From NCBI RefSeq assembly GCF_009363555.1, contig NZ_CP045372.1:1178001-1242000 (forward strand): a stretch of DNA of 64,000 bases, written 5' to 3'. The notes under the pieces are model-generated. The model searched no databases, was not told the DNA's origin, and worked only from the letters and a program-made list of their open reading frames with translations. The stretch is from Sulfitobacter sp. THAF37. GTDB lineage: Bacteria; Pseudomonadota; Alphaproteobacteria; Rhodobacterales; Rhodobacteraceae. Numbering within the stretch: position 1 is the first letter of the stretch; the number at the start of each line of letters is the position of its first letter. This document shows, piece after piece, positions 26,671 through 35,361 of this stretch. Both the position numbers and the translations under genes were made by a program.

Positions 26671-27561
26671 TCAGGGCAGGCGGCGCCGTGCCGCCAGCCG
26701 CAGCTGCTTTTGCCGCTCCCGAAACCGGCCCTTGTCCAGATCGCTGGTCCGGTCAAAGCAGTGATGGCAGCTTACGCCTTCTTCGTATTCGGGACGGTTG
26801 CGGTCCTCGGGCAGGATCGGCTGCCGGCAGCCGTGGCACAACATGTGCGGCCCCTCGCTCAGCCCGTGGCCGACACTGACCCGTGCATCGAAGACAAAGC
26901 AGTCGCCCTGCCACGCACTCTCTTTTTCCGGCACCTCCTCAAGGTACTTCAGGATACCGCCTTTGAGATGAAAGACATCTTCGACACCCTGGCCCAGAAG
27001 GTAGTTGGTCGATTTCTCGCAGCGGATTCCGCCGGTGCAGAACATCGCGACCTTCTTGTTGTGAAAGCGGTGCTTGTTGGCCTCCCACCAGGCGGGAAAT
27101 TCACCGAAGCTCTCGGTTTCGGGATCGATTGCGCCCTCGAAGGTGCCGATCGCGACCTCGTAGGCATTGCGTGTGTCAATCACCGCGACCTCGGGATCGC
27201 GGATCAGGTCGTTCCAATCCTGTGGATCGACGTAGTTTCCGACGCGGGCGCGCGGGTCGACGTCCGGCTGGCCCATGGTCACGATCTCGCGCTTCAGGCG
27301 GACCTTCATCCGGGGAAAGGGTGGCGTTTCCGACGTCGCCAGCTTCCACTCCAGGCCGTCGCAGCCGGGCAGGGACCGCAGGTGGGCGATCACCGCGTCG
27401 ACGCCCGCACGCGGGCCTGCGATTGTGCCGTTCACGCCTTCCTGTGCCAGCAGCAGCGTGCCCTTCACCCCTTGCGCCAGGCACAGATCCAGCAGCGCGG
27501 GCCTGAGCGCGGCGGGGTCCTCGAAGCGGGTAAAGTGGTACAGGGCGGCGATGGTGTGCAT
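26671..27561 (-). CDS. trhO: tRNA uridine(34) hydroxylase TrhO (rhodanese family)
   Basis: Oxygen-dependent hydroxylation of U34 in tRNA, the first step to (m)cmo5U. The 296-residue protein has an N-terminal ferredoxin-like domain (V-K-G-T-L-L-L-A-Q-E-G-V-N-G-T at 32-46), a rhodanese domain with V-I-D-T-R-N-x-Y-E near 128-135 and the active-site loop CTGGIRC with Cys175, then a Cys-rich tail (C-H-G-C...C-H-H-C) that could bind metal. This layout is the YceA/TrhO family. It diverges from pncA with 90 bases between the starts. Confidence 0.93.
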   Translation of the reverse strand: MHTIAALYHFTRFEDPAALRPALLDLCLAQGVKGTLLLAQEGVNGTIAGPRAGVDAVIAHLRSLPGCDGLEWKLATSETPPFPRMKVRLKREIVTMGQPDVDPRARVGNYVDPQDWNDLIRDPEVAVIDTRNAYEVAIGTFEGAIDPETESFGEFPAWWEANKHRFHNKKVAMFCTGGIRCEKSTNYLLGQGVEDVFHLKGGILKYLEEVPEKESAWQGDCFVFDARVSVGHGLSEGPHMLCHGCRQPILPEDRNRPEYEEGVSCHHCFDRTSDLDKGRFRERQKQLRLAARRRLP

Positions 27562-27651
27562 GGATGCGGAAATAGGCCCGAGGGGGGCTGTTGCGCAAGG
27601 GGGTGCTGCGGTAAAAGGGGCCCCGTATCAACTCAGAACCGGAGTGACCCG

Positions 27652-28245
27652 ATGCAGGCCCTGATCGTGATCGACGTGCAAAAGGATTTCTGCCCCGGCG
27701 GCGCGCTGGAGGTGCCAGAGGGCGACGTGATCGTGCCGGGCATCACCGATTTGATGGCGGATTTCGATGCCGTGATCCTGACGCAGGACTGGCACCCGGC
27801 GGGACATTCGTCTTTCGCCAGCGGCCATGCCGGTCGCGCGCCATACGAAGTGACGCAGATGCCCTACGGCCCGCAGGTGCTCTGGCCCGATCACTGCATT
27901 CAGGGCAGCCTTGGCGCCCAGTTTCACGGTGGGCTGGCGCAGGACCGCGCAGACCTGATCATTCGCAAGGGGTACAACCCCGCCATCGACAGCTATTCCG
28001 CCTTTTTCGAGAATGATCACAAGACGCCCACCGGGTTGGAAGGGTATCTCAGGACCCGCGGTATCAACGCGTTGACCATGGTGGGGCTGGCGCTGGATTT
28101 CTGCGTCCATTTTTCTGCGGTGGATGCGGCCAGGCTGGGATTCGACGTGACTGTCCGGCAGGATCTCTGCCGCGCGATCGACCTTGACGGGTCGCTGGAT
28201 GCAGCGCGGCGCGCCATGACCGAAAACGGCGTGACCCTCGCCTGA
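27652..28245 (+). CDS. pncA: Nicotinamidase PncA
   Basis: Hydrolyses nicotinamide to nicotinate and ammonia in NAD salvage. 197 residues of the isochorismatase fold with catalytic Asp8 (V-I-D-V-Q-K-D-F), Lys106 (I-R-K-G-Y) and Cys151 (L-D-F-C-V), and metal-site residues in D-W-H at 46-48. Start is the ATG at 27652; the open frame extends far upstream only as antisense of trhO. pncB, the next enzyme in the route, is at 29760. Convergent with the MarC gene, 14 bases apart. Confidence 0.95.
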   Translation: MQALIVIDVQKDFCPGGALEVPEGDVIVPGITDLMADFDAVILTQDWHPAGHSSFASGHAGRAPYEVTQMPYGPQVLWPDHCIQGSLGAQFHGGLAQDRADLIIRKGYNPAIDSYSAFFENDHKTPTGLEGYLRTRGINALTMVGLALDFCVHFSAVDAARLGFDVTVRQDLCRAIDLDGSLDAARRAMTENGVTLA

Positions 28246-28259
28246 GCGTCGGCACGGGC

Positions 28260-28907
28260 CTAGTTCAAAGGACTTTCTGAACTTGCGAGGTTGAGAAGCC
28301 CCAGCGCCTCCAGCCCGCCCAGGGTCGAGTCCACCGCGACCGTCGCCAGCACGATGCCCATCACCCGGCTGATCACGCTGGACCCGGTCGTGCCGATCAG
28401 TCTGCCGATCTTTGACGCCAGCAGCAAAAGCACAAGCGTCAGGAACAGCACCAGCACCAGCAGCGCGCCGGTGATCACCTGATCGACGACCGGATTGCTG
28501 TGATTATCCGTCAGGATGACGATGGCCAGCATCGCGCCGGGTGACGCGATAGAGGGCATCGCCAAGGGAAAGACGGCCCCGGCCAGATGGTCACGCTCCG
28601 CGCTGGCGACTTCCTGCTCTGGCTTGCTGTCACCAAAGATCATGGTCAGCGCAAAGAGGAACAGGATCAATCCCCCCGCGACCTGAAATGACCCCAGCCG
28701 CAGGCCAAGGGCCTCCAGCAGGAACTGACCGGCGATCAGGAACGCCAGCAGCACCACACCTGCCACCAGCACGGCCCGCAGGGCAAAGCTGCGATGCAGC
28801 GACTTGGGCACATGGGCCGTTGCATAAAGAAAGATGGGTATGCTGCCGATGGGGTCGATGACCACCACCAGAGTTATCAGTTCACGGATCAGGTTCTGCC
28901 AGTCCAT
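28260..28907 (-). CDS. MarC family integral membrane protein
   Basis: 215 residues with six hydrophobic helices. The segments V-V-V-I-D-P-I-G-S-I-P-I-F-L near the first helix, F-P-L-A-M-P-S-I-A-S-P-G-A-M in the middle and the C-terminal I-S-R-V-M-G-I-V-L-A-T-V-A-V are the MarC (UPF0056) pattern. Substrate and role are not established for the family. The ATG at 28907 (MDWQNL) is chosen; the upstream in-frame extension is Cys/Pro-rich and unlikely to be protein. Confidence 0.9.
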   Translation of the reverse strand: MDWQNLIRELITLVVVIDPIGSIPIFLYATAHVPKSLHRSFALRAVLVAGVVLLAFLIAGQFLLEALGLRLGSFQVAGGLILFLFALTMIFGDSKPEQEVASAERDHLAGAVFPLAMPSIASPGAMLAIVILTDNHSNPVVDQVITGALLVLVLFLTLVLLLLASKIGRLIGTTGSSVISRVMGIVLATVAVDSTLGGLEALGLLNLASSESPLN

Positions 28908-28998
28908 TGGCGGGGGCTTTCCGGGTTTGCATTGACGGGTGCAACACAGGCTTACCGGGAATGGGCACGATACGAAACGGCAAAGCGGTGCTGGGCGC

Positions 28999-29679
28999 CT
29001 AAAGTCCGTCGAAAATCGGCTTTCCGTTGGCAAAAATCCCCCGCACCAGGCGGAGTTTGCCCGCAATCTGTGGGCGATCCCTGAATTGATCGTTCGACAG
29101 CACGGGCAAGTTGTGATCGCGGGCATATTTCAACAGAAAGGCGTCGGCCTCTGTTCCCGCCGGGTAGACGATGACCCGGTTTTGCGGCAGGTCCAGTGCC
29201 TTTGCGAATGTCTTTTCTGTCAGGCTCCGGTCCTTCAGGTGGTGGCGTGACGATGCATCGAGAAACACCAAAGGCGCCCAGCCCCGGTTCAACAGGGCGC
29301 TGACCACCAGCCGCAGGCTGGCCAGCTCCGCGACGTCGCCGTCCCAGTACAGGACATTGGTGCCGTCGATGACGATGTTCTTGCGATCTGTCGACTTTTC
29401 TTTGGCGGGTAACGTCGTCTGTGGGGCAGGCGTGCCGTTTGACCGTCGCCACCTTGAGAGCAGCAGCGAGATCAGCACATACCCGGCAGCGGCGCACCAG
29501 AGCGGTGCGTTCTGGCGTTCCAGTGGATAGGAAAGCGACACGAGTCCGGCCAGCGCGGCCGAAGCAAAAAGTGTCAGCCCGGGTGCGAGCACCAGACAAC
29601 GGATATAGCCGAGGGTGGCCAGGCAGAAGAGAACCGGCAGCAGAAGGTGCGCCAGGCTCAATCCGGAAAGAAACTCCAT
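28999..29679 (-). CDS. Membrane-anchored NYN/Zc3h12a-like ribonuclease domain protein
   Basis: 226 residues. Residues 1-76 hold two or three hydrophobic helices; after a short linker the segment N-I-V-I-D-G-T-N-V-L at about 101-110 opens a PIN-like NYN domain, with acidic Asp105 and the later L-S-N-D-Q-F-R-D-R-P motif typical of the Zc3h12a-type RNase subfamily. The catalytic domain would face the cytoplasm. Substrate unknown. Ninety-one bases upstream of the MarC gene on the same strand; diverges from pncB. Confidence 0.8.
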   Translation of the reverse strand: MEFLSGLSLAHLLLPVLFCLATLGYIRCLVLAPGLTLFASAALAGLVSLSYPLERQNAPLWCAAAGYVLISLLLSRWRRSNGTPAPQTTLPAKEKSTDRKNIVIDGTNVLYWDGDVAELASLRLVVSALLNRGWAPLVFLDASSRHHLKDRSLTEKTFAKALDLPQNRVIVYPAGTEADAFLLKYARDHNLPVLSNDQFRDRPQIAGKLRLVRGIFANGKPIFDGL

Positions 29680-29759
29680 GATCTCCCAACCTTGTCTTTG
29701 GCCTTGCCCCTGTCATGCAGTCTTTGCCACAAGGGTGCAGTAATTCTGAGGAAATTTTG

Positions 29760-31052
29760 ATGGTTGATATCGCAACCCGTGTCTGGAACCACAAGTGGAA
29801 GATTGACCCGATCGTCCGGTCTCTGATCGACACGGATTTTTACAAGCTGCTGATGTGCCAGTCAATTTTCCGGAACAAGCCCGACACGCAGGTCACTTTT
29901 TCGCTGATCAACCGCTCCGATCATGTGCCCCTGGCCAAGCTGATCGACGAGGGTGAGCTGCGCGAGCAACTCGACCATATCCGGTCGCTCAGCCTCAGCC
30001 GCGGGGAAAGCACATGGCTACGGGGCAATACGTTCTATGGAAAGCGGCAGATGTTCCGCCCCGACTTCATGGAATGGTTCGAGGGTCTGCGCCTGCCGCC
30101 CTACCATCTGGAACGGCGGGGCGACCAGTACGAGCTGACGTTCGAGGGAAAGTGGCACGAGGTCATGCTGTGGGAGATTCCCGCGCTCGCCGTGCTGATG
30201 GAACTGCGTGGCCGCGCGGTGCTGGACACGATGGGCCGGTTCGAGCTTCAGGTGCTCTACGCGCGTGCCATGACCCGCGTCTGGGAAAAGATCGAGGAGC
30301 TGCGCAAGATCCAGAACCTGTCTGTCGCCGATTTCGGCACCCGCAGACGGCACAGTTATCTCTGGCAGGACTGGTGCGTTCAGGCAATGCAGGAAGGCCT
30401 GGGCCGCGCTTTCACCGGCACGTCGAACTGCAAGATTGCCATGAGCCGTGAAATGGAGGCGATTGGCACCAATGCGCATGAGTTGCCCATGGTCTACGCC
30501 GCCTTGGCAGAGGACAACGCGGCACTGGCGCAGGCGCCCTACGATGTCTTGTCGGATTGGCATGAAGAGCATGACGGCAATCTGCGGATCATCCTTCCCG
30601 ACACCTATGGCACCAAGGGGTTTCTGGACAACGCGCCCGATTGGCTGGCGGGCTGGACCGGCATCCGCGTGGACAGCGGCGACCCGGTGAAGGCTGCACA
30701 GATCGCCATAGACTGGTGGAAATCGCGGGGCGAGGACCCTTCACAGAAACGGGTCATCTTCAGTGATGGCCTGGACGTGGACAAGATGCGGGAACTGCAC
30801 GAGAAATTTGCTGGCAAGGTGAATGTCTCCTTCGGGTGGGGAACGCTTTTGACGAACGATTTCAGAGGTCTGGTGGAAGAAGATGCGCTCGCGCCCTTCT
30901 CGTTGGTCTGCAAGGCGGTGGCGGCAAACGGCAGGCCGACGGTGAAACTGTCGGACAACCCCAACAAGGCGATGGGCCCGGCGGAAGAAATCGAGCGTTA
31001 CAAGCGGGTCTTCAATGTCACCTCGCAAGAGGCGCAGGCGGTGGTGGTCTAG
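29760..31052 (+). CDS. pncB: Nicotinate phosphoribosyltransferase PncB
   Basis: Converts nicotinate and PRPP to nicotinate mononucleotide, using the nicotinate made by PncA. 430 residues; motifs I-D-T-D-F-Y-K-L-L-M-C-Q near residue 22, F-G-T-R-R-R-H-S near 203 and I-R-V-D-S-G-D-P-V-K near 302, and G-W-G-T-L-L-T-N-D near 360 match the family. Start is the ATG at 29760 behind TGAGGAA; an in-frame ATG 15 codons upstream has no ribosome site. Confidence 0.95.
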   Translation: MVDIATRVWNHKWKIDPIVRSLIDTDFYKLLMCQSIFRNKPDTQVTFSLINRSDHVPLAKLIDEGELREQLDHIRSLSLSRGESTWLRGNTFYGKRQMFRPDFMEWFEGLRLPPYHLERRGDQYELTFEGKWHEVMLWEIPALAVLMELRGRAVLDTMGRFELQVLYARAMTRVWEKIEELRKIQNLSVADFGTRRRHSYLWQDWCVQAMQEGLGRAFTGTSNCKIAMSREMEAIGTNAHELPMVYAALAEDNAALAQAPYDVLSDWHEEHDGNLRIILPDTYGTKGFLDNAPDWLAGWTGIRVDSGDPVKAAQIAIDWWKSRGEDPSQKRVIFSDGLDVDKMRELHEKFAGKVNVSFGWGTLLTNDFRGLVEEDALAPFSLVCKAVAANGRPTVKLSDNPNKAMGPAEEIERYKRVFNVTSQEAQAVVV

Positions 31053-31061
31053 ATGCCCGCG

Positions 31062-31997
31062 CTACTTTGGCGTGGTGACATTTCGCATCGCTTCGTTCAT
31101 CTGGCGTTCACGCCAGATGATCAGCAACCCGCCGCCAGACAGCAGGAATGCGCCGGGAAACAGCTCCTCCCAAGGCGCTTCGCCGTAAAATAGCCACCCC
31201 AGGACAAAGGCCATCGGGATGCCGAAATAACTGAACGGCGCGAGGTTGCTCTGTTCGGTCATCCGGTAGGCGGTGACAAGCAGAAGGACCGCGAACCCTC
31301 CGAGGCCGCCCATCGTGGCGATCCATATGACGTCGGCGGTATCGCGGAGCGGGGTGAATCCCCCCGTTGCCAGCGCCAGGGTCAGCGCCCCCAGCGCGGC
31401 GACACCGGTGGAGTAGAGGTTGATCAGGGCTGTCGGGGGTCCTTCGTCCATCATCCTTGCGGTGACCGCTGTCAGCGCGTAGCACAGCGCCGCCCCCAGC
31501 GGGAGAAGGGCAGACAGGGAGAAGGTATCGCGCCCGGGGCCCACGATCATGATCACCCCGCCGAATCCGATCAGGACGGCGGCCCAGCGCACCAGCCCGA
31601 CCTTTTCTCCCAGCAGGGGCACGGCAAGGGCGGTGACAAAGACAGCGTTGGCATAGGAAATGGTCGAGGCGGTAGCAAAGGTCAGCAGACCGAGAGAGAG
31701 ATAAAAGAAATACTGCGCGAAAGTGAGGATCAGACCGCGCAGCATCGCGAGCTTCCATTGCCGCATTCGCATGCTGCGTCCCTTGGCGTGCCAGTCACGC
31801 GAGGTCCACAGCACCAGCATCGCCGGAATCAGGCCTACGACGTTGCGATAGGCCGACAGTTCGGCGGCGCTGTAGTCTTCTGACAGGTGCTTGATGATCA
31901 AACCCATGCCGTCGAACAGCAGCAGAGCGAGCAGGGAATAGAGAATCGCGAGGGTTGTGCGGCTCAAGGCTGCGGCTCCGGGCATACTGGCATTCAC
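31062..31997 (-). CDS. DMT superfamily (EamA) transporter
   Basis: 311 residues with ten predicted membrane helices in two EamA repeats (about 15-150 and 165-300). Typical phrases are L-S-A-Y-R-N-V-V-G near the first repeat and A-P-F-S-Y-F-G-I-P-M-A-F-V-L-G-W-L-F-Y-G-E near the end of the second. Probably a small-metabolite exporter; substrate not predictable. The start is uncertain: GTG at 31997 or ATG at 31985, neither with a strong ribosome site. Confidence 0.85.
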   Translation of the reverse strand: MNASMPGAAALSRTTLAILYSLLALLLFDGMGLIIKHLSEDYSAAELSAYRNVVGLIPAMLVLWTSRDWHAKGRSMRMRQWKLAMLRGLILTFAQYFFYLSLGLLTFATASTISYANAVFVTALAVPLLGEKVGLVRWAAVLIGFGGVIMIVGPGRDTFSLSALLPLGAALCYALTAVTARMMDEGPPTALINLYSTGVAALGALTLALATGGFTPLRDTADVIWIATMGGLGGFAVLLLVTAYRMTEQSNLAPFSYFGIPMAFVLGWLFYGEAPWEELFPGAFLLSGGGLLIIWRERQMNEAMRNVTTPK

Positions 31998-32167
31998 TGC
32001 CTGTTATGCGCCTGACATAGCCCCGGGGCCAGCGGAAATGGGGACTTGTCCGCCGGAGCGGGCTGGCGCCCATGCTCTGCGCGTTCAGGAAGCTTTGATA
32101 CGCTGCGCGATCGAGGCATGATCCGTCGTGAATGAGCCTTGCCTTGCGCCGGGTGAAATGCGACACA

Positions 32168-32362
32168 GGTTGCGCTTGGTGTTCCCGCAAGCACCCGTTT
32201 GGGTGTGGAACCGAACAGGGAATTCCGTAACGGCTGCAACGCCCGAAGCGGAAGCCGCCCCCGCGACTGTAAGCGGAGAGCCTGCGCCCAACGCGCCACT
32301 TGACCAGCCGGTCGGGGAAGGCGGGCAAAGGCATCGACCCGTGAGCCAGGAGACCTGCCAGG
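32168..32362 (+). ncRNA. Cobalamin riboswitch
   Basis: Classic cobalamin aptamer elements occur in order: a GTTCCCGCAAG...GGAACCGAACAGGGAATTCCG region, the CCGCCCCCGCGACTGTAAGCGG core (32255-32276), GCCACT at 32295-32300, CGGGGAAGGC, and GAGCCAGGAGACCTGCC at 32343-32359. It lies about 50 bases upstream of cbtB, whose AAGGAG ribosome site follows. Binding of cobalamin should turn off the cobalt transport and probably the following cob genes. The preceding bases 31998-32167 hold its promoter region; I saw no clear gene there. Confidence 0.95.
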
Positions 32363-32410
32363 CATGTGAAACGCTAACGGGCCGTCGGGTGTGACGGTAA
32401 GGAGAAGACC

Positions 32411-32578
32411 ATGACTACATTGACTGCCAAGTCGCTGGGCACCAGCCGCGTTGTTCCCGCGGTTTTTGCCGCCGCGTTGGGCATTGCCCTGATCACCTTG
32501 ACCGGGCACGTACAGGCTGCCGCGCTGCATGATGCCGCACATGACGTGCGCCATGCGACAGGGTTTCCCTGCCACTAA
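32411..32578 (+). CDS. cbtB: Cobalt transporter subunit CbtB (55 residues)
   Basis: A small gene directly behind the riboswitch: ATG at 32411 after AAGGAG, TAA at 32576. One membrane helix (about 14-38) is followed by the C-terminal His motif H-D-A-A-H-D-V-R-H-A-T-G-F-P-C-H, which is the CbtB signature and presumably binds cobalt. CbtB and CbtA together are a predicted B12-regulated cobalt transporter in bacteria lacking ECF-type CbiMNQO. cbtA follows after 179 bases. Confidence 0.92.
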   Translation: MTTLTAKSLGTSRVVPAVFAAALGIALITLTGHVQAAALHDAAHDVRHATGFPCH

Positions 32579-32757
32579 CCTGAAGGGTGCGCGGACCGGG
32601 CGATAGCGGACCTCAAGGTGACGCTCGTCCGGCCCAATGGTAAGCAACGCAACGCGTGCCGACCCGTTTATCAGTTTGGAACGCTGCCCTAATCCGGCGG
32701 CGTGTTCGTATTGATAGCAACTCGTCGCCTTGTGCTGAAACATGTATAGGATGTGTC

Positions 32758-33450
32758 ATGACGTCACGGATTCTGATTTCCGCCCTTTTCGCCGGGGCTC
32801 TTGCAGGTGCGATCATCGGCCTGCTTCAATTGATCTTTGTGCAACCTGTTCTGCTGCATGCCGAGCTCTATGAGAGCGGCGAGTTGGTGCATTTTGGCGC
32901 TGACCCGGTCAGCGCCCATCCGGCCCTGCCGGGTTTCGACCTGATGCGGGACGGGCTGAGCGTGATTTTCACCATGCTGACCTACACCGGTTACGCGCTG
33001 ATCCTCGTGGCCGCGATGAGCTTTGGCGAGGACCGTGGCGCGCGGATCGACGGGCGCTGGGGTATCCTCTGGGGTGTTGCCGGTTTCGTGGCCTTCCATC
33101 TGGCCCCCGGCTTTACCCTCGCCCCGGAGGTGCCCGGCGTCGCCGCCGCCGATGTGGCGCTTCGGCAGATCTGGTGGTTCGCCACCGCGATCAGCGCCTG
33201 CGTCGCGCTCTGGCTTTTGGCGTTTGGGTCAAATTGGGCGGCCTGGGGTGCTGCGGCCTTGCTTCTGGCGGCGCCGCATCTGATCGGCGCGCCGGAGCCG
33301 GAAAGCTTTACCGGCCCCGTCCCGACCGAGATCGGCGCGCTTTTCGCCGCGCGGGCGCTGGGCATCGGTCTGGTGGCCTGGGTGCTGTTGGGGTCCTTCG
33401 CGGGCTACTTCTGGCAGCGCGAAGCGGAACATGCCACGCAGACCGTGTGA
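32758..33450 (+). CDS. cbtA: Cobalt transporter subunit CbtA
   Basis: 230 residues with about five to six membrane helices: A-L-F-A-G-A-L-A-G-A-I-I-G-L-L-Q near the start, then W-G-I-L-W-G-V-A-G-F-V-A-F-H-L-A-P-G-F-T-L-A-P-E-V-P-G, the conserved CbtA block with a His in the membrane. ATG at 32758 is used, dropping 34 unlikely upstream residues. Partner of CbtB in cobalt uptake for cobalamin synthesis. Confidence 0.93.
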   Translation: MTSRILISALFAGALAGAIIGLLQLIFVQPVLLHAELYESGELVHFGADPVSAHPALPGFDLMRDGLSVIFTMLTYTGYALILVAAMSFGEDRGARIDGRWGILWGVAGFVAFHLAPGFTLAPEVPGVAAADVALRQIWWFATAISACVALWLLAFGSNWAAWGAAALLLAAPHLIGAPEPESFTGPVPTEIGALFAARALGIGLVAWVLLGSFAGYFWQREAEHATQTV

Positions 33451-33457
33451 CAGTGCG

Positions 33458-33955
33458 ATGAACAGAACGCTTGCACTTTTCGTGATCGGGCTGATCTTCG
33501 GTGGTGGTCTCGGGTTTGCCTTCGCGGCAGGTAACGGGATCACCTTCGACGGCCACGACCATGCCAACCCGCATCATCACGCGGGCACGGATCATGGCGG
33601 CATGGAACATGCGGCGCTTCACGAGACGCCGATCGAGGTTGCGGCAGAAGCTGCGCCGAACCTGAAAATCACGGTCGAACCCGACCCGATGGCAGGCTAC
33701 AATCTGCACGTGATGGTGGAGAATTTCGAATTCTCGCCCGAAAACGCCAGCCGTGATCACCAGCCCGGTCAGGGCCATGCGCATGTCTATGCCAACGGTG
33801 TCAAGCTGGGGCGCATTTATGGGCCCTGGGTGCATTTGGATGACCTGCCGGAAGGCGAGGTCGAGATCGCGGTGACGCTGAACAGCAATGACCATCACCC
33901 GCTGATGGTTGATGGCGACCGGGTCTCGGCCAGAACCGTAGTGGAGGTTGAATGA
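33458..33955 (+). CDS. His-rich periplasmic protein of the cobalt region
   Basis: 165 residues. N-terminal signal or anchor (about 4-24), then a His-rich stretch at about 30-55 (G-H-D-H-A-N-P-H-H-H-A-G-T-D-H-G-G-M-E-H) and a beta-rich domain with Y-N-L-H-V-M-V-E-N-F-E-F-S-P-E-N and H-A-H-V-Y-A-N-G-V-K. Seven bases after cbtA and overlapping the next gene (ATGA), so it is made with the cobalt importer. Histidine clusters suggest periplasmic Co2+ capture or delivery; this is inference, and the family was not recognised by name. Confidence 0.7.
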   Translation: MNRTLALFVIGLIFGGGLGFAFAAGNGITFDGHDHANPHHHAGTDHGGMEHAALHETPIEVAAEAAPNLKITVEPDPMAGYNLHVMVENFEFSPENASRDHQPGQGHAHVYANGVKLGRIYGPWVHLDDLPEGEVEIAVTLNSNDHHPLMVDGDRVSARTVVEVE

Positions 33956-34326
33956 CCGCAACACTTTACGTCTGCACCACCTGCCGCGCCGGTGAGGTGC
34001 TGGAAGAAGACGCGCCGCGCCCCGGCGCCCTGCTGCACGCCGCGCTGACCGAAGCAGATAGCCCTGAGGGTGTCGAGGTTGTCGGCGTCGCCTGCCTGTC
34101 TGCCTGTTCACAGGGCGCTGCGGTCGCGCTGTCGGAGCCGGGCAAATGGACCTACGTCTATGGCCGCCTTTCCGTGGCCGATGCCCCCGACATCCTGACC
34201 GGCGCCGCGGCTTATGCCGCGACGTCGGATGGCCTTGTCCCCTGGCGCGAGCGCCCGGTGATCTTTCGCAAGCAGAGCCTTGCGCGTGTTCCCCCCTTTA
34301 CCCTGCCTTTGGAGGCCGCCGAATGA
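33952..34326 (+). CDS. DUF1636 family protein (first copy)
   Basis: 124 residues, cytoplasmic. Cys8-x2-Cys11 (Y-V-C-T-T-C-R) and Cys48-x3-Cys52 (A-C-L-S-A-C-S), followed by K-W-T-Y-V-Y-G, is the DUF1636 pattern, reminiscent of thioredoxin-like [2Fe-2S] or metal-binding folds. DUF1636 genes cluster with cobalamin genes, but the biochemical role is unknown. ATGA overlaps on both sides couple it to the His-rich protein and cobW. A second copy is at 46936. Confidence 0.85.
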   Translation: MTATLYVCTTCRAGEVLEEDAPRPGALLHAALTEADSPEGVEVVGVACLSACSQGAAVALSEPGKWTYVYGRLSVADAPDILTGAAAYAATSDGLVPWRERPVIFRKQSLARVPPFTLPLEAAE

Positions 34327-35357
34327 ACGACCTGAGCAAAATTCCCGTCACCGTGATTACCGGCTTCCTGGGGGCGGGCAAAACGACTTTAATACGACAC
34401 CTGATGACCAACGCCGGTGGCCGACGACTGGCTGTGCTGGTGAACGAGTTCGGCACCGTGGGCGTCGATGGCGATATTCTGAAATCCTGCGCGATCCCAG
34501 ATTGCCCCGAGGAAAATATCGTCGAACTGGCGAACGGGTGCATCTGCTGCACGGTGGCGGATGATTTCATCCCGACGATCGAGGCGCTGATGGCGCTGCC
34601 CACGCGGCCCGATCACATTCTGATCGAAACCTCCGGGCTGGCCCTGCCCAAGCCGCTGCTCAAGGCCTTCGATTGGCCCGCGATCCGCTCGCGGATCACC
34701 GTCGACGGCGTGATTGCGCTGGCCGATGCCGAGGCCGTGGCGGCGGGCCGCTTCGCACCGGACGAGGCGGCGGTGGATGCACAACGGCTGGCAGACGACA
34801 GCCTGGATCACGAGACCCCGCTGTCCGAGGTGTTCGAAGACCAGATTTCCTGCGCGGATATCATCCTGATGTCCAAAGCCGATCTGGCCGGTGAAGAGGG
34901 TCTCGCCAAAGCGCGCGAGATCATCGAGGCGGAAAGTCCGCGGCCGATCCGCATCTTGCCCATGTCCGAAGGGGTGATCGACCCCAAAGTGGTGCTGGGC
35001 CTGAACGCGGCCGCCGAGGACGACCTGGCCGCACGCCCCTCGCATCATGATGGCGCGGATGACCACGAACACGACGATTTCGAAACGATCGTTGTGCCGA
35101 TGCCCGAGATCGAGGACACCGATGCGCTTGTCGCGGCAATCGAGAAGCTGGCGACCGAACAGCATATCCTGCGGGTCAAAGGCTATGTCGCGGTCAAGGG
35201 CAAGCCGATGCGCCTTCTGGTCCAGGCCGTGGGCGCGCGGGTGCGGCAACAGTTCGACAGGCCCTGGGGCGCCGATCCCCGGCAGGGCCACCTGGTGGTG
35301 ATCGCGGAACACGACCACATCGACACCGCTGCCATCCGGGGCGTTCTGGGGGCCTGA
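34323..35357 (+). CDS. cobW: CobW, GTPase of the cobalamin region
   Basis: G3E-family GTPase implicated in cobalt delivery. 344 residues: P-loop G-F-L-G-A-G-K-T at 14-21, the metal-site motif N-G-C-I-C-C at 71-76 (Cys73, 75, 76), T-S-G-L (switch), S-K-A-D-L (NKxD type), an H-H-D-G-A-D-D-H-E-H-D-D metal-loop and the C-terminal CobW_C domain. Start is the ATG at 34323 overlapping the upstream stop. Directly precedes cobN, the chelatase that inserts the cobalt. Confidence 0.96.
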   Translation: MNDLSKIPVTVITGFLGAGKTTLIRHLMTNAGGRRLAVLVNEFGTVGVDGDILKSCAIPDCPEENIVELANGCICCTVADDFIPTIEALMALPTRPDHILIETSGLALPKPLLKAFDWPAIRSRITVDGVIALADAEAVAAGRFAPDEAAVDAQRLADDSLDHETPLSEVFEDQISCADIILMSKADLAGEEGLAKAREIIEAESPRPIRILPMSEGVIDPKVVLGLNAAAEDDLAARPSHHDGADDHEHDDFETIVVPMPEIEDTDALVAAIEKLATEQHILRVKGYVAVKGKPMRLLVQAVGARVRQQFDRPWGADPRQGHLVVIAEHDHIDTAAIRGVLGA

Positions 35358-35361
35358 TTTC

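Noticed and set aside
26527..27651. Long plus-strand open frame running into pncA (572 codons in all)
   Set aside because: It is antisense to trhO, which has clear family motifs; only the part from 27652 is protein (PncA).
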